In this document: piece by piece, positions 1-12,384 of the stretch
Layout: the number at the start of each line of letters is the position of its first letter
Numbering within the stretch: the first letter of the stretch is position 1
Assembly: GCA_963575645.1 (NCBI GenBank)
Contig: OY754465.1
Span: forward strand, 496,001-560,000
Source: Xanthostigma xanthostigma
Taxonomy: Eukaryota; Arthropoda; Insecta; Raphidioptera; Raphidiidae
Length of the DNA stretch: 64,000 nucleotides
Direction of reading: 5' to 3'
Notes under the pieces: model-generated
Seen by the model: the letters and a program-made list of their open reading frames with translations, nothing else
Databases searched by the model: none
What the model was told of the DNA's origin: nothing
Position numbers and translations under genes: made by a program

Positions 1-690
1 AACCACATAGTCTAATCCCGGGATAGCCCAGGGATCCCGAGATTACGCATCAAAAATCCCGTAATCCCAGGATTGAAAAACATTCTCGGGATTGTATTCT
101 CTAAGTATAGCACAATTTTAATTGTGTTGAAATTAAAAAAAATTGATAATTTCCGTCGACTTTGACAAAAAAATTCTAACACGATTTGATTTTAGGTAGA
201 ACATTTGCACAAAATTGCGTAATTTTTAAAAACTACCTTTCACTATTAAAATGATCTGAGTCCTTACTGAGATAAACATTTTAAAAAAGTCATTCAGTTC
301 GATGCATTTTTTGCAGAAGTTATAAGAAATGAAAAAGAAAAACAGACATTAGAATAATATTACAGACATTTCTGGGAAAGTACAATTAAAAACTTGTGCT
401 AGGTGAAAAATATGTCTCGCTCGGCGCACTATAGAGCTGTGCCTACTTGATAAAAACAGGGAAAAGGTGAAAAGCCATTATGGTGAACTATGAAGTGCAG
501 CTGCCAGACAGAAATAATAGTTGAAGTACGCAATCATTGTTTGAGCTGTCAGCAGAACCGTGGGGTGTGACAGCAGGGTTTTAATTAGAAGCGTGTGATA
601 CGCATAAGACATAAAAAATTTATAAAATTTTGTAACCAAATATACATTTTAGGCTGTATTTGCTGTTGTATTTTATTATTATTATTTATT
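1..690. other. Unassigned AT-rich sequence; possible repeat end at left edge
   Basis: No coding region is supported. The first 90 bases carry several GGGAT/ATCCC words in both orientations (cccgggatagcccaggga and relatives), which look like the terminal part of a hAT-type repeat cut by the window edge. The rest is plain AT-rich DNA. Confidence 0.3.
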
Positions 691-696
691 ATTATT

Positions 697-752
697 TTAT
701 AAATTTAGAGACGATTTATTGAATAAATATTTTAATGTTACCTTCGGACCAT
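697..752. repeat. Fragment of the 54949-55183 MITE family
   Basis: This stretch (aaatttagagacgatttatt, then a tract ending in ttaatgttacctt) matches the internal part of the MITE at 54949-55183. Only the core is left and no terminal repeats are present. Confidence 0.45.
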
Positions 753-1049
753 AAAACTCACTCTGGTGTTCTCCATGTTTTTTTGCACACCCCAATCGAA
801 TATTTCAATCTCTGTCAATTGCACTTTTATAAATTAATATGAGCGACAGAGAAACGAAGACACCGAACAGTTCACATAGATACCAATATGGCCGAACGTG
901 AACTGTCCAAAAATACTACAAATACACTTGTTATGTGAAAATCAACTAGTTTATGGGGAAAAGAAGATTCCGCGTGTTTTCATCTCCCGACAAAATATCC
1001 TATCATCGAAAATGGTGTAGAATTATTGTATTACTTTCTTACTTTGTGT

Positions 1050-1160
1050 ACACGACCCCGTAATTGTTTTTTAAAGAACTCCCCCCAAACACCTTCCCCT
1101 TTTCACTGCGCAAAAAAACGCCATCGCATCGACACGACCCCGTAATTGTTTTTATGTCGG
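1050..1160 (+). repeat. Direct duplication around acgaccccgtaattg
   Basis: The words acgaccccgtaattgttttt occur near 1050 and again near 1135. A longer relative (aacgccatcgcatcgacacg) recurs at about 49629-49690. This is a short dispersed repeat of unknown class. Confidence 0.45.
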
Positions 1161-1307
1161 GGGATATTTTGCCCGTAGGATGATATTTTCTTGGGGGATA
1201 TTAGTCGGACAATATTTTGTCCGGAGATCAAGACGCGCATTAGCGAAAAAAAATGTAGTATGTATGTCGATTGTTAATGTTGTTATGACTCGTTTGACTG
1301 TTAAAAC

Positions 1308-1801
1308 TAGTGATGTGCCGGATATCCGTATCCGCGGATATCCGAGGGAGATGAAAGATCCGTATCCGTTAGTTTTTTGGCGGATCTTTTACCTTATTAA
1401 TTTTCAATTCACAAATGAAATTTTATATATATATAGGTGATTAGGTAATAATGAAAAACTGTTAAATTCCATTCAGATTATTTTTTATTTTTTAAAAATC
1501 GTATTTGGCACCTTTATATTGCAAACATTTATCGTAGTGAGTAGGTACCATACCAATAGTACATAACTCAAAGGTACTAAATCAACTATCTTTATAATGA
1601 GATATTGCACATCGATCTTTGGAAAGAGACAATCTGTTATGAGAGTTAACTCTTAAAGAGCTGTCAATAACTTTTTCCCATAACAGATAGTCTCTCTCCA
1701 AAGGTCGATGTGCAATATTTACCGCCGCATAATCTAAGAAAGTAAAGATCCGTGTATCCGTATCCGCGGATATACATTTTTAACGATCCGGCACATCACT
1801 A
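1308..1801. mobile_element. hAT-type MITE, copy 1, with 8-bp duplication GTTAAAAC
   Basis: Terminal inverted repeats TAGTGATGTGCCGGAT open and close the element, and a perfect 8-bp direct repeat GTTAAAAC (1300-1307 and 1802-1809) flanks it. Eight-bp duplications are the hAT signature. The ends are rich in the palindromic word ATCCGCGGAT. An internal hairpin pairs ttgcacatcgatctttgg (near 1605) with ccaaaggtcgatgtgcaa (near 1700). There is no transposase ORF, so it is non-autonomous. A second copy lies at 13284-13803. Confidence 0.9.
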
Positions 1802-1809
1802 GTTAAAAC

Positions 1810-2300
1810 TAAGTTCATAAGACAGTGTTACAACTCATAATAAAATAATGCATTACAAACTGGATACATAAACTACTATTAGACACCGGACGATAAAAAA
1901 ATAATAATATTCAATTAACGATAGATAATATCAATTTTGAATCAATGTCGCAATGTTATTATCAACAGAACGGTAGATACAGTAGTTTACCTGTATATAA
2001 TACACAATGTATCTCTTGTGTATCTATAATATTCAGAAAGCATTTAATCCGAGGGCGGAAATGGCAGTGCGTTTTGTGTGACGCCGGGTTTCCGGTACGC
2101 GAAACATCAAGCGTGATATTATGTTCACATATGAATAGTTTAGAGACAACACAACTCCTCATTGCTAACACAGGCATTTTTTTATTATAGCATTCAGTGG
2201 TACAGAGTGTTCGTTGTAATACAAAAATAAATGTGCAGTTACCCTGAAAATATTTAGCCTAATGAACATGAAATGAAAGTTCATTGAAGTGAACAAAACG
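1810..2300. other. No supported feature
   Basis: AT-rich sequence. Short open frames on both strands (near 1945-2190) overlap each other, match no family I recognise and show no domain motif. Confidence 0.3.
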
Positions 2301-2309
2301 TCACTGTAA

Positions 2310-2860
2310 CAAAATACGTGTGGCACTCGGGGACTGCCGCGGTAAAGCTATTGCATATTCTTTTTAGGTCTTTAAGTTTTTCTTCTCTATAAAACGAAAA
2401 TAGCTAGGTACAAATAATAAGGTATAAATAGTGTAATTACACACCAAAACAATTATTCATTCAAAAAATTTGAACATAAAGAATGATATTAAGAGTTTGA
2501 TCATAGAATTTCGCGCGATGTACATTTATATAGATATAATATCATATATACTTTCTCTGCACATAACCTAAATAATTTAGGCTATTTTTATAGCAGTATT
2601 ATATATAAATTCATATTTATACACAAATAAAGATAGAATCAGTTATGAGCAGTTATGCAGTTATGAGCACACAAACACCGTGCCGAAGTCTGCCGAACTG
2701 AAACGACGTTAGACGATGCACGGCTGTCAACGCCGCAGCGCTGTGCCGGTCGGAGTGGGGGGTGTTAGGTTTTTTTTCGTTACGGAATTTCTTGATTCGG
2801 TCGCCGCGCTCAAAGCCCGCGATAGAAGCTATGCAATAGCTTAAAAACATATTTCACAAG
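2310..2860 (-). repeat. SINE-like or MITE-like GC-rich repeat pieces
   Basis: A GC-rich block at about 2650-2855 has, on the minus strand, the words aagctattgcatagcttc and gcgcggcgaccgaatcaag. A related word, aaagctattgcat, lies at 2343-2360 after cactcggggactgccgcgg. The composition differs from its surroundings and the motif resembles short interspersed repeats of moths as I remember them. No tail or target duplication was found. Confidence 0.35.
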
Positions 2861-3246
2861 TATGAAAAGAACTAAACGTATGAAATTAACATGTCCAATA
2901 TTTCGAAAAAGCTTCGATTGAGATTTTGTTTTTACAGAAAAAATGTTTTTTTTTCTCTTGATCGGTAAGCCCATTGTGTCATTCCTGTTCCACGTGAAAC
3001 CCAGAATAATATTTTCCAACTTTGTGGCTATATATATCCAATTTATTTTACAATATACATCAATATTCAGGCTTTTTTTCTTGAGGTAAATAAATAAATA
3101 CGATTTAAATAAACAATCCATTAAGATTCTGTCTATAGAAAGAAGCTGACCATTTTTTATTCGCGAATACTTAAGTACTAAGTATAAGAACCATATACTT
3201 TTATTCTAAACTGACCATAGAAATAAAATCGCAATCGAACCATTAG

Positions 3247-3420
3247 GGTGCAAACATATACTTCTGTCTTTTTTTACGCCGTACGCACTGGTGTATCAAG
3301 GAGGGCAAAACAAGCACAGGGGACCCGGTTTAAGAAATTTCTAATTTGCCCCCTCCTGGGCCAAAAGCTGGGTACGCCCATGTTAACGTCATAGAAAAAT
3401 ACAAAGTTTTTGAAACAGAG
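3247..3420 (+). repeat. Dispersed repeat with GGGCGTACCCAGC-type core, copy 1
   Basis: The block with acgccgtacgcactggtgt, gccccctcctgggcc and gctgggtacgcccatg is found again in reverse orientation at about 32030-32205, together with its flank ending near the aatgcaagtacatcaacc word. The inner part has hAT-like GTGTATC/GGGTACGCC ends. The shared flanks show that the whole unit was amplified together. Confidence 0.5.
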
Positions 3421-3423
3421 ATA

Positions 3424-3766
3424 CTTTATTCAGATTGAATGCAAGTACATCAACCAATCGTATCATCGGAGAAATCAGGGAATTACATCGAAGAAAGAGA
3501 CGCAGATATATTTTCGATACGCTTTGTTGCTTTCACTCACCGCACATTGAGTAGATAGATTATTGATTCATATAGTAAATTATTTAATATATATGCTTTA
3601 TTCAGATTAAATGCAAGTACATCAACCAATCGTATCATCGGAGAGATCAGGGAATTACATCGAAGAAAGAGACGCAGATATATTTTCGAAACGCTTTGTT
3701 GCGTTCACTCACCGCACATTGAGTAGATAGACAATGATTCATATAGTAAATTATTAAATATAGGAT
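3424..3766 (+). repeat. 172-bp tandem duplication
   Basis: Two head-to-tail copies (starting at 3424 and 3596) share the words aatgcaagtacatcaaccaa, tcagggaattacatcgaag and accgcacattgagtagatag with few differences. A single diverged inverted copy is present near 31880-32010. It is non-coding. Confidence 0.75.
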
Positions 3767-3779
3767 AAGAACGAATTAT

Positions 3780-4390
3780 TACAAATTGTAGACGCTTACC
3801 ACATCTTCTAAGTATAACAGTACGTGCGGCGTGAAATAGAAGATAACAGACTTTGAAGACAGTTAATTTGTCTTAAAAAAGAAGAACAATGAACACACCG
3901 TACGCGTTCATCGTTTACTCGAAGAATGATTGCTATGTGCAGGTATTAACATATATGCCATGCATAAAAATGTACCGACTACTTGTATTTGCTGGGTAAA
4001 TAATACCATAGAATCCATAAGAACAGATACTACTTGTTATGGCAAATATCTTATGAATGGCCGTTAGCATGTCTATAATAGGAAAGAAAAATATTGAATC
4101 AACATATTCGTAAGAATATATTTAGACTATCGATTATCGAATTTTTTAAAACGCAATAATATAAAAAATACTTTTAAAGGCAAATAGTTTGTCTTTGAAT
4201 ATTATTGCTCAATATGTTGGAATAGTTTCTTTAGACTATTTTTTTAATACACAAAAAAACGCAATATTTTCCATGCCTAGCTTTTAAACTAAAAGAGATC
4301 AAGACATTTACTTTTGCGTGTTAAAATCAACGAGTAATTTTTGTAAATATGATCAAATTGAAAAAGTGTCATATTTGTGATTTAAATAAA
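3780..4390. other. No supported feature
   Basis: AT-rich sequence without coding signal, tRNA or clear inverted repeats. Confidence 0.3.
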
Positions 4391-4394
4391 TATA

Positions 4395-5030
4395 GTTTAA
4401 AAAAAACTAATAAACACGCTTTATATCGAACTAAAAAGTAAAAATATTTTTTTTAAAATAGGTAAGCTTAAAACAATAATGAATAAAAAATACTAGTATT
4501 ATTGTGAAAAAAACGTGGGGCGCTTTGTTCCACATTTTCGTACATCGAGCGCTCCACGCTTTTTTCACAATAATACGTACTAGTATTTTTTATTCATTAT
4601 TGTTTTAAGCTTATTTTAAAAAAATTATTTTTACTTTTTAGTTCGATATAAAGCGTGGTTTTTAATTTTTTTTAAACTATATTTATTTTTCACTTTTTAG
4701 TTTGATATAAAGCGTGTTTTTTAGTTTTTTTTAGACTATATTTATTTTACACTTTTTAGTTCGATTTATTGTCAAAAATTTGCCGAAAAAACACATTTTT
4801 TTTATTTCGGCGTGGACGGGATTAGAACCCACGACCGGTGAATCCGAGAGTTGACGTCAGCGAAGACTAGCGCCTTAGACCGCTCGGTCAACGATTGCTC
4901 TTACAGTAGTGGCATAACATACTAACAGTAATAAACCACTTGCTGTAGTCCAAACGAGGTTACAAACAAACAAACATACAAACTTACAAGTGAAACTAAT
5001 ATAAAGCGTGTAAAAAGTGAAGTTTCTGTT
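4395..5030 (-). repeat. AAAGCGTG-ended repeat with large hairpin and tRNA-like module
   Basis: On the plus strand this holds a near-perfect hairpin. Its arms are about 4407-4520 and 4549-4668, and its centre is gcgctttgttccacattttc. The hairpin is followed by repeats of gatataaagcgtgtttttta, a tRNA-like sequence in reverse, and an end ctaatataaagcgtg (about 5012). A second member at 45555-46125 has the same hairpin centre and the same right end. The transposon class is unclear. Confidence 0.6.
4809..4892 (-). pseudogene. tRNA-like sequence (Leu/Ser type) inside repeat
   Basis: Read in reverse it has an A-box-like ACCGAGCGGTCTAAGGCGC, a long variable-arm-like stretch, and a T arm GTGGG-TTCTAAT-CCCGT. 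The two halves of the acceptor stem do not pair and the anticodon arm is irregular. It is therefore a tRNA-derived module rather than a working tRNA. Class II tRNAs (Leu, Ser) have this overall layout. Confidence 0.55.
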
Positions 5031-6540
5031 ATTTTTCAAAAGAAAACGCCGCGCCGATTCCAGTATACAAAATCTTTTGTTATTTCACTCGTTTCATGGC
5101 TCCTTTTTTACATGCCCCCAGTTCTCAAATTCTTATCTGAAAACTGATAACAGTATCAAATGAATTTTCACTTTGTTATTAAAAAATAATAAATCACGTA
5201 TACGAGTAAGTATATTTATTATTTGTCTTTAAACTAATACATTAATTATAAATCGCGTTTTTTTTTTTTGATCGCCTATAGTACTTAATTTAAATTTTAA
5301 CAGTACTTATAAAATATTACGTTAAGAATAAATTTCTTTTTAATTGATGTACTTATGTCTGTATATGAATTTTAAGTTTGCATTTACTTACTATTACGTT
5401 ACTTCGAAATTATGAACTGCATCATAAAATATACAGTTGTTTATATTATTATACAGTGAAGAACAGTCACCGATGGTAGAGTTTTTAAGAATAATTTATA
5501 GAGCATGAAAATTTTGTAAAAACCTGTCATGTTTTTAAAATATTATAACAGAAAGTTTTTGTTTCTTCAGAGATGTCGATCTTTAGAAAACTAGTCAGAG
5601 CATAAAAAATCTTAAAAACTGTTGAAATAATATTTTCTATCCTTCAGATAACCTATAAAAAATATCTAGCACGAAACGGAAATTATTTTACGTATTTTTT
5701 AAAATATAACCTTGCAATTTTTATAGTTCTCCAAAATGAATCATATTTGGACGTAGTACTTTAATCAATATTTTTTTATAAAATCGAAAAAACACTAGTA
5801 GTGATTTTGAGGTATCGACGCGAGTTTCTTCATACAAGTATAGCTCTTCTAATTTTCTGTCACATGTGATTTTTTCCAAATTATAACAATAGAGTAAAAT
5901 CCAGTTAATAAATATCTCTCATTTGAGAAAAGTAGCGCAGTTTTTAAACGAAATATTATTTAACTCAAATAGAAAGATTTTACCCAACTCATTCTAAAGC
6001 AAAACAGTTAACAAGACGTGCATCGTAGCGAGAGAAGCTCCCAGATAATTTAAAAGGAGGAGATATGAATGAGTAATGGCGCTAATCCAGACGGACATAA
6101 AAACAAGGCACAGAGAGGATGTTAAATAAGATCTTTTCACTCTCGATTCCAAGCCAAAGCTCTTCCACTGGTGGTGTACAGTTAAAAAAGTATAGAACGT
6201 GGTACATTTTTAAGGCATCCATTAACGCTGTCACTTAATGTAATCCAATAAAGCTCAAGGGGGTTGATGACTGATGACATTTTAATGAAATAGGATCGTA
6301 TTTTATTTACATTGCTATCAAAACTTTCTTTTTAAAATATTTCGCTAATACAAATTTTAATTTTACTTATTTGAACATCTATTTAACTGCTTAGATAGAG
6401 TAAATTAGGAACAAGATTAAAATCACGCTACACTGAGCTCATCTAAACCAGGTTGGGCCTACATGAGAAGAACTATTCGTGATAGACTCTTGGTAACCAA
6501 ATACTTATAATCGGCCAGCGACTGCCACTGTGATTTTCAT
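5031..6540. other. No supported feature
   Basis: About 1.5 kb of AT-rich sequence. I found no long open frame, no paired terminal repeats and no tRNA. It is probably old intergenic DNA. Confidence 0.3.
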
Positions 6541-6547
6541 GTTGTTA

Positions 6548-6873
6548 AAGTGAAACTTTTATTCTATCGCCCTGAATTTTTCTGGCCGTCTGTTGCATGT
6601 CGCATTACAGGCGGCCGCGGAGTAGGGGTAAAGTGAAAGGCGTTCGGAGTAGGCGCTCGGTAGAGCAGCCAAGGCCAATATGGCGACGCCCATGGTTAGC
6701 ATCAGCTGACCGTGTAGTATGTTTAACACATAGTCAGTCTGTCATGCGGGCAAGTGCTGTACAGTGTTTACATGTTTTTATTCGTGTATTCATGTGAATA
6801 TTGTTGTTTATAATTAATCGTGATAGATAAGTGTCTACAATCCAACGCCTACAATCCAATAAAAGTTTCACTT
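6548..6873. mobile_element. MITE-like element with AAGTGAAACTTTTATT ends
   Basis: A 16-bp perfect inverted repeat AAGTGAAACTTTTATT (6548-6563 and reverse at 6858-6873) encloses a block that is GC-rich for this window (gcggccgcggagtagg). The 66-codon frame at 6597-6797 lies inside it and shows no domain. The target duplication was not resolved. A promoter or CpG-like first exon is an alternative. Confidence 0.5.
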
Positions 6874-7442
6874 GCGTCGTGGTTTCTTAAAACCACACAA
6901 CTGTCTTTTTTTAAGGAATCGCAGATTTGTTTAAAAAATGTTTTGAATCATTATCATCGAAGTGTCAGATCGAATAATACCGATAGATTTCTAGACAACC
7001 GCTCGATTAATCGATGCTTGTGGGGTCGATGAGTTGCCATAAATAATATAGGATATAAAAAATACATCGTTAAAGTGAAAAAATACCAAACTTACCGCAT
7101 GCAATTATTGATTCATTGATTTGCCGTTCTATTAAGCGAACTGTACTGTAATGATGATCCCTAAATTTTGGTACCCTACTGTATGTTATGTTTTAATTAT
7201 AAAAATGAATAGATTCTGTTGGAAAAAAGGAGTCATTGTTTATGAAAAGTAGATTGTTGGAAATGATACAGGATTAAATGTATGGAAATAATATTTATAA
7301 GCGAATTAAGCACATAAATAAGTAGATTATTATTCCGAGAATAAGCTGTTCACACGTACGCAGATAATAACAGACGGCTTGTTGAATGGTGCGATATTCA
7401 GAGCTTTTGTATAGATATTATTCTGACTTTTTTAAATATTAA

Positions 7443-8030
7443 TTTTTTTGACGTGATAACGTCTTATAAATTGATGAATCACCAATCTTATAAATTGATG
7501 AAACACCGGCTGCATGCACGAAAAAGTGTAACGTTCCTAACGTTCCGCCTGACCCTGTGCGTGCTTTTCTCGAAAACGGCCCTAACGATTTGAATGAAAT
7601 TTACTGAAAAGGGATTTTTGGGGGGCAAAAAATCGTTTTAGCTAGGTCTCATCTCTCGAAAAAATCGTTTTCATACAAATTTTATCATTATAAAAATCAA
7701 TTTTTTGACGTATGAAAATACTTAAATATTGTAACTAGGTTTTGGAATTTTATATAAACAGTGAAACAATTGTTTTCAAAATATTATGACAATTAATCTT
7801 TGAGACTTAAAATAAATACGAAAGAAAGAAAGTTAAAAAAAACAATTATTATTATAGGTGGTGAGTATTTTAATACATAAAATTAACCTAAATTTGAAGC
7901 GAAAGATGCAATATCATAGATTCGAATTGTTATAATTATTATATGTAGAATTTAGGTTATGTATTACGGAATACGTTATCACGTAAAACTATCGTCCGTA
8001 AACCGACTTTACAGACAACCAATTTTTTTT
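7443..8030 (+). mobile_element. Helentron/Helitron2-like non-autonomous element, copy 1
   Basis: The 5' end is T-rich followed by GACGTGATAACGTC (7450-7463). Its inverted partner ACGTTATCACGT lies at 7973-7984, about 45 bp inside the 3' end, so the inverted repeats are asymmetric. Between that partner and the 3' T tract is a hairpin (7994-8016): stem GTCCGTAAA / TTTACAGAC with one mismatch and loop CCGAC. It is followed by AACCAATTTT. Asymmetric terminal repeats, a 3' hairpin about 10 bp from the end and insertion in T runs are what is known of Helitron2/Helentron derivatives. There is no Rep/helicase ORF. This is the long-body subtype with internal ctcgaaaacggccctaac. Confidence 0.65.
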
Positions 8031-9599
8031 TGTAATATTTTATAACCTTAACCTTTTAGTGGGTTCCCACATTTAGTTTCTTAAATATAGATTTAAAACT
8101 GAAATTCATACCAGAAATCATATACGATGAAAAATGCAGGACTGTTTTTTATTTTGAATTTTTTTAATAAATTATCTAAGATAAAAAAAGTAGCTTGAAA
8201 ATGGTTTGGCCATCTCGTCACGTCTCTACGAGAAAAAAAGGGCATTCTCATTTTCGATTTATTTTTGTAGTGATATTTCCGTTATTGTATTGTATCTAAT
8301 AGAGTTTAACAACTTCCTATCTGCGTTGATCATCAAATTGACCGATTCTATAATTATTTCGACATTTTGAAAGTGTAATGTTGAGATTTATCGGAGCTCG
8401 TTGATCATATTTTTCCTCTCGATGGAATATATAAATAACACACCCGAGAACAAAGAGGAATAATTTTGTGTATTTAATTTATATTTCCGAGATGTGACTA
8501 AGTTGGTCTCTTTGTTTCTTTGCATAGAGCCGTAGAAAATTGTTGCTTTTCTTGGAAATATTTGCATCAGTATAAAATATAAAAGACGAGAAATATCCAG
8601 ACAGGAATCGCTATAGACATATTCCTGGAAATCTATTTCTCATTCCAGAACGAATATAATGTACATAAACCACGAAGCTTTTCATAATATGCACTCTCTG
8701 ATATTAATTCCCATTTTTCATTTCTGTCCTTTGAATAAACGTGGAAATGAATACAGCACTTTAGACTTTTGAAAAACTTCAAAATTAGTTTTCTTGGTAT
8801 TCTTCCGCTTTGGTGTCGTTAGAGTAGCTTTTTTGTTTGGCAGCAATATTTGATTGCCAGTTAATTAAATTAGGGTACCTTCGACTATGTCGATGTTTGC
8901 CCAAAAAATTTAGGATCCTCGATTTTCTTTATACTACCGCTCAGTTCTAACCACCATTTTGTCGTATCGTAATATTATATAGTGTATGCCACTCAAGAGA
9001 TTGTTATCATACTTAATCAGTGTACAATTTTGACCGAAAATTCAACTTAAAAAAGTATGAGTTATTGAGATTCAAATTCTAGTTATTTTTCAAAAATAAT
9101 ATTTGTATACGCATTTATTTGCGTAATTTCCTTTATTTCCTACTGTATTTCTGGTAAAGCAAACTCCTTTTGATAAAGATTTCACAATTATTAATTTTGG
9201 AATACATCTTGGTTGATGTTTGGTGTGAATTTACATATCTAACGTTCAACATTCCTGAGCTATACGAGAAACTTTAAGTTTAGTCTAATCAGTAATCACT
9301 TAAGGCGACAGCTTCTACCAAGTGAAGTTATTTGAAAGTTCAATATTTAAAGCAGCACAAATAATACTCAACTGTTTAAAGAGGATGAACTCATTGAAAA
9401 TATTTATGAATGGAGCAGAGAACCTTTTAAAACTTGACGCTATTGTTTTATTTTTCAGGGATGAGGTAAATATAATATCAATAAAAAAATGGCAGTCGGT
9501 AGTGGATCGCCGTTTCGACTTTCAAAATCGTAGGAATAAAAGAGGAAACTGTGTGATTTTATTTTTTACGTTTTGTTATTTTCTGATAAAAAATATAAC
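8031..9599. other. No supported feature
   Basis: About 1.6 kb of AT-rich sequence. Open frames such as 9322-9606 are low complexity and match nothing I recognise. Confidence 0.3.
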
Positions 9600-10469
9600 A
9601 TTTTGACGTGATAACGTCTTATAAATTGATGAAACACCAGCTGCACGCACGAAAAAGTGTAACGTTCCAAAAGTGTCGCGTTCCGCCTGACCCTGTGCGT
9701 GCAAGCGAGAGCGCAGTATATTCGATAGAGAAGCACGATCGGCGTCGGCTTGTACGCATTTCTTCTCACGTGACGTCAGAGAGTAGTGTGCGTTCAACAT
9801 TTTTTTCGGCTGTTCCAGCGAAAGCTACATCTGACAGATGGCCTTTGTTTTATAAACCGTGGAAATTAAGACTTAAAATCAAGATATCTAATAAAAATGT
9901 CATTAATTATCGAATTTTTAAAGCAATTTTTCAGATAACACATCGTTATTTGTTCGTTTTTGCACGGATATTTTTTGTGTCATATAATTATTACCGATTC
10001 ATCCAAGCCAAAGTATAACTGAACGCACGATAATGGCAATATGGCGCTAATAATAATTAATAAATGTCATTTTATTTTGTTAAAAATAACTGATCGCCGT
10101 CATTATGGATAAAATATGATATTATTCAGAACGAATGGAAATATATTGATCAATTGATAGTTTGTACACAAACGCAGCTACATTTTGTATCAAAAACAAA
10201 TCTTGGGAGATATCTGCATTTCATAACAGCAGATAAATTATACGGTTTGTTAACAAATATATAATATATATACATTCTTTTAAATGTCTTTTATAATTGC
10301 TTAAAAATATGTATTTTGCTTTGGTTGATCAAATTATTAGTCGGTAAAAATATAGTTTGACAGCTACTAAAATTTAGGTTATTTATTATTAAATATGATA
10401 TTCGAGCGGAATACGTTATCACGTAAAACTATCGTCCGTAAACCGACTTTACAGACAACCAATTTTTTT
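9600..10469 (+). mobile_element. Helentron-like element, copy 2 (GC-rich core subtype)
   Basis: It has the family's 5' end (TTTTGACGTGATAACGTC), the internal partner ACGTTATCACGT at 10413-10424 and the 3' hairpin just before AACCAATTTTTTT. The core differs from copy 1: it contains gcacgatcggcgtcggcttg and cacgtgacgtcagagag, shared in part with copies 6 and 9. The 136-codon frame at 9608-10018 is an accident of this core and has no recognisable domain. Confidence 0.65.
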
Positions 10470-11313
10470 AAGAGTATTTGGTTCGTTAATAAGTAATAAC
10501 TAATCTACTGCTCTCAGAGTCTGAGAACTGATAATAAATAAACTCAATTCAGCCAATAGATTTTGATCATCCTTAGATCGTCTTAAATGAGGGTGCCTTC
10601 TATCATATTGGTTGTAATAGCCTTCAATATTAATTTATACGCAACGACTTGTAGGCTAAGTCATGACACGCCATGAATGACTTAGACTACTAGTTACGCC
10701 AATAACTATTATATAATTTTAAAACGCATGGCTTATAAAATATTACAGAAAATAAACGAAACACCTCCCCTCCGTATCTCCGAAACTACTGAGTCTAAAA
10801 TTTAGGAAAAAAATAGGGAATATAGGGCCATAGTTTACAGAAAAACATTGTGTCAAAGTTCTCACGACTTGACTAGATTTTTTTGTGTAGGAGGTTCAAT
10901 TTTTGTCAAGTTTTAATTTGCCTACTGAGCTAAAGTAATTAAGAAGCCAGATTTTTCTAGTTCACAAACTCCTTTCATAAAACTCATCTTGACTTCCAAT
11001 TAGAGAAGTTTATTTATTAATTCAAAAACCAGTTTTAATTAAACCCGTCCAATCTGAAGGGAGCTACAGGCTACAGCACACTGGAGACTGGCAAATGTCA
11101 AAGTATTCAGTGTTTTATGCAATGATATAATCAAACTTGTGCATCTGGAATGCACATTTATGCATAAGTTGACATAATATTATGCAAAAACTGATTGGTT
11201 GAGTTGGAATAATATATTATAGTAATAATATAACCCCTGATTTTTGGTATACGCTGGATGTAATAGGTATTTTTTTTATTTTTATTCTTTATAACGAAAA
11301 TGTGCGTCCGTTT
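10470..11313. other. No supported feature
   Basis: AT-rich. A short hairpin near 10650-10690 (aggctaagtcatgac... atgaatgacttagact) is the only structure I noticed. Confidence 0.3.
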
Positions 11314-11517
11314 GAAAAAATTGGTTGTCTGTAAAGTCGGTTTACGGACGATAGTTTTACGTGATAACGTATTCCGCTCGAATATCATATTTAATAATCA
11401 CGCACAGGGTCAGGCGGAACGTTAGGAACGTTACACTTTTTCGTGCATGCAGCCGGTGTTTCATCTTTTTATATTGACGTGATTCATCAATTTATAAGAC
11501 GTTATCACGTCAAAAAG
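11314..11517 (-). mobile_element. Helentron-like element, copy 3 (short deletion subtype)
   Basis: Reverse orientation: it starts with AAAAAATTGGTTGTCTGT (3' hairpin end) and ends with GACGTTATCACGTC before AAAAAG. Only about 200 bp remain, joining the two ends around cgcacagggtcaggcggaac. Copy 7 is nearly the same, so this deletion product itself seems to have multiplied. Confidence 0.65.
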
Positions 11518-11664
11518 TTATCAAATCTAAGAAAGATTAAACGATTTGCTGCATCTCAAAAATTGATTAAAGTCCGATAATGAAGTAGGTAAAACTTGTT
11601 TCAAATCCGTTTATCGATTTTTGAATTTTAAGATAACATTAGATACAAACTTCTTTTACAATAA

Positions 11665-12146
11665 TCTAAATATATAAAAGGAAACCGTGTCTGACTGACT
11701 GATCTATATCAACGCACAGATCAAACCATTGAACAGATTAGGCTGAAATTTGGCACACAGATAGAGTTATTGCGACGTAGGTATCCGCTAAGAACGAATT
11801 TTTGAAAATTCGACCCCTAAAAGGGTGTTCAAAATTTACAGCGGGAAATCATAAAAGATAGATGTTTAATTCGAAAATACGCAGGATTACTCTTGTCAAC
11901 AAATAAATAAACACGTGTTTCTTGCTTTTTCAAAAACAACCCCTTCAGAGGTTGAAAAGAGGTAAATAGTCTAAAAATCAACATGGGTGTCATTTTCAAG
12001 GTTTGTTAGCACGTTGATCACGTGAATGTCATCAATTTTGAAATTTATTAGGAGGGTCTACGCCGAGAAAGGAGTAACTATGTCAAATAATGGGAATGCA
12101 TTCGTGTTTCGTCTCAATCGCGTGCGTAGCCGCGGATAACGGCTAG
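11665..12146 (+). mobile_element. Non-autonomous Helitron (TCTAAATATATAAAAGG type)
   Basis: It starts with TC after an A (atA|TCTAAATATATAAAAGG) and ends GCGGATAACGGCTAG|T, matching the 5'-TC ... CTRR-3' ends and A/T target of canonical Helitrons. The body has the familiar ctgactgactgatctat and aaatttggcacacagatag words. There is no Rep-helicase coding sequence and no target duplication, as expected. Confidence 0.8.
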
Positions 12147-12384
12147 TACTTATACATATTAATATCAGGAGTAGGTATAGAAGATAAATAAGCTAAGAGA
12201 CATACCGCTATCTATCTGCAAATGACAAGTGCACCACGCATGTATGACATCATTAGATTAATAATTGCAAGCTATGCTTGGTTTTTTACACTGATAAATG
12301 AATCACGATTTTTTCCGCAGATTTGCTCGAGTTAAAAGATCTCAATTTTAACCCTAACCTAAACAGGTAAAAAGAATCTATCTA

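Noticed and set aside
9608..10018. 136-codon frame in Helentron-like copy 2
   Set aside because: It covers the terminal sequence and core of a non-coding repeat and is absent from sister copies.
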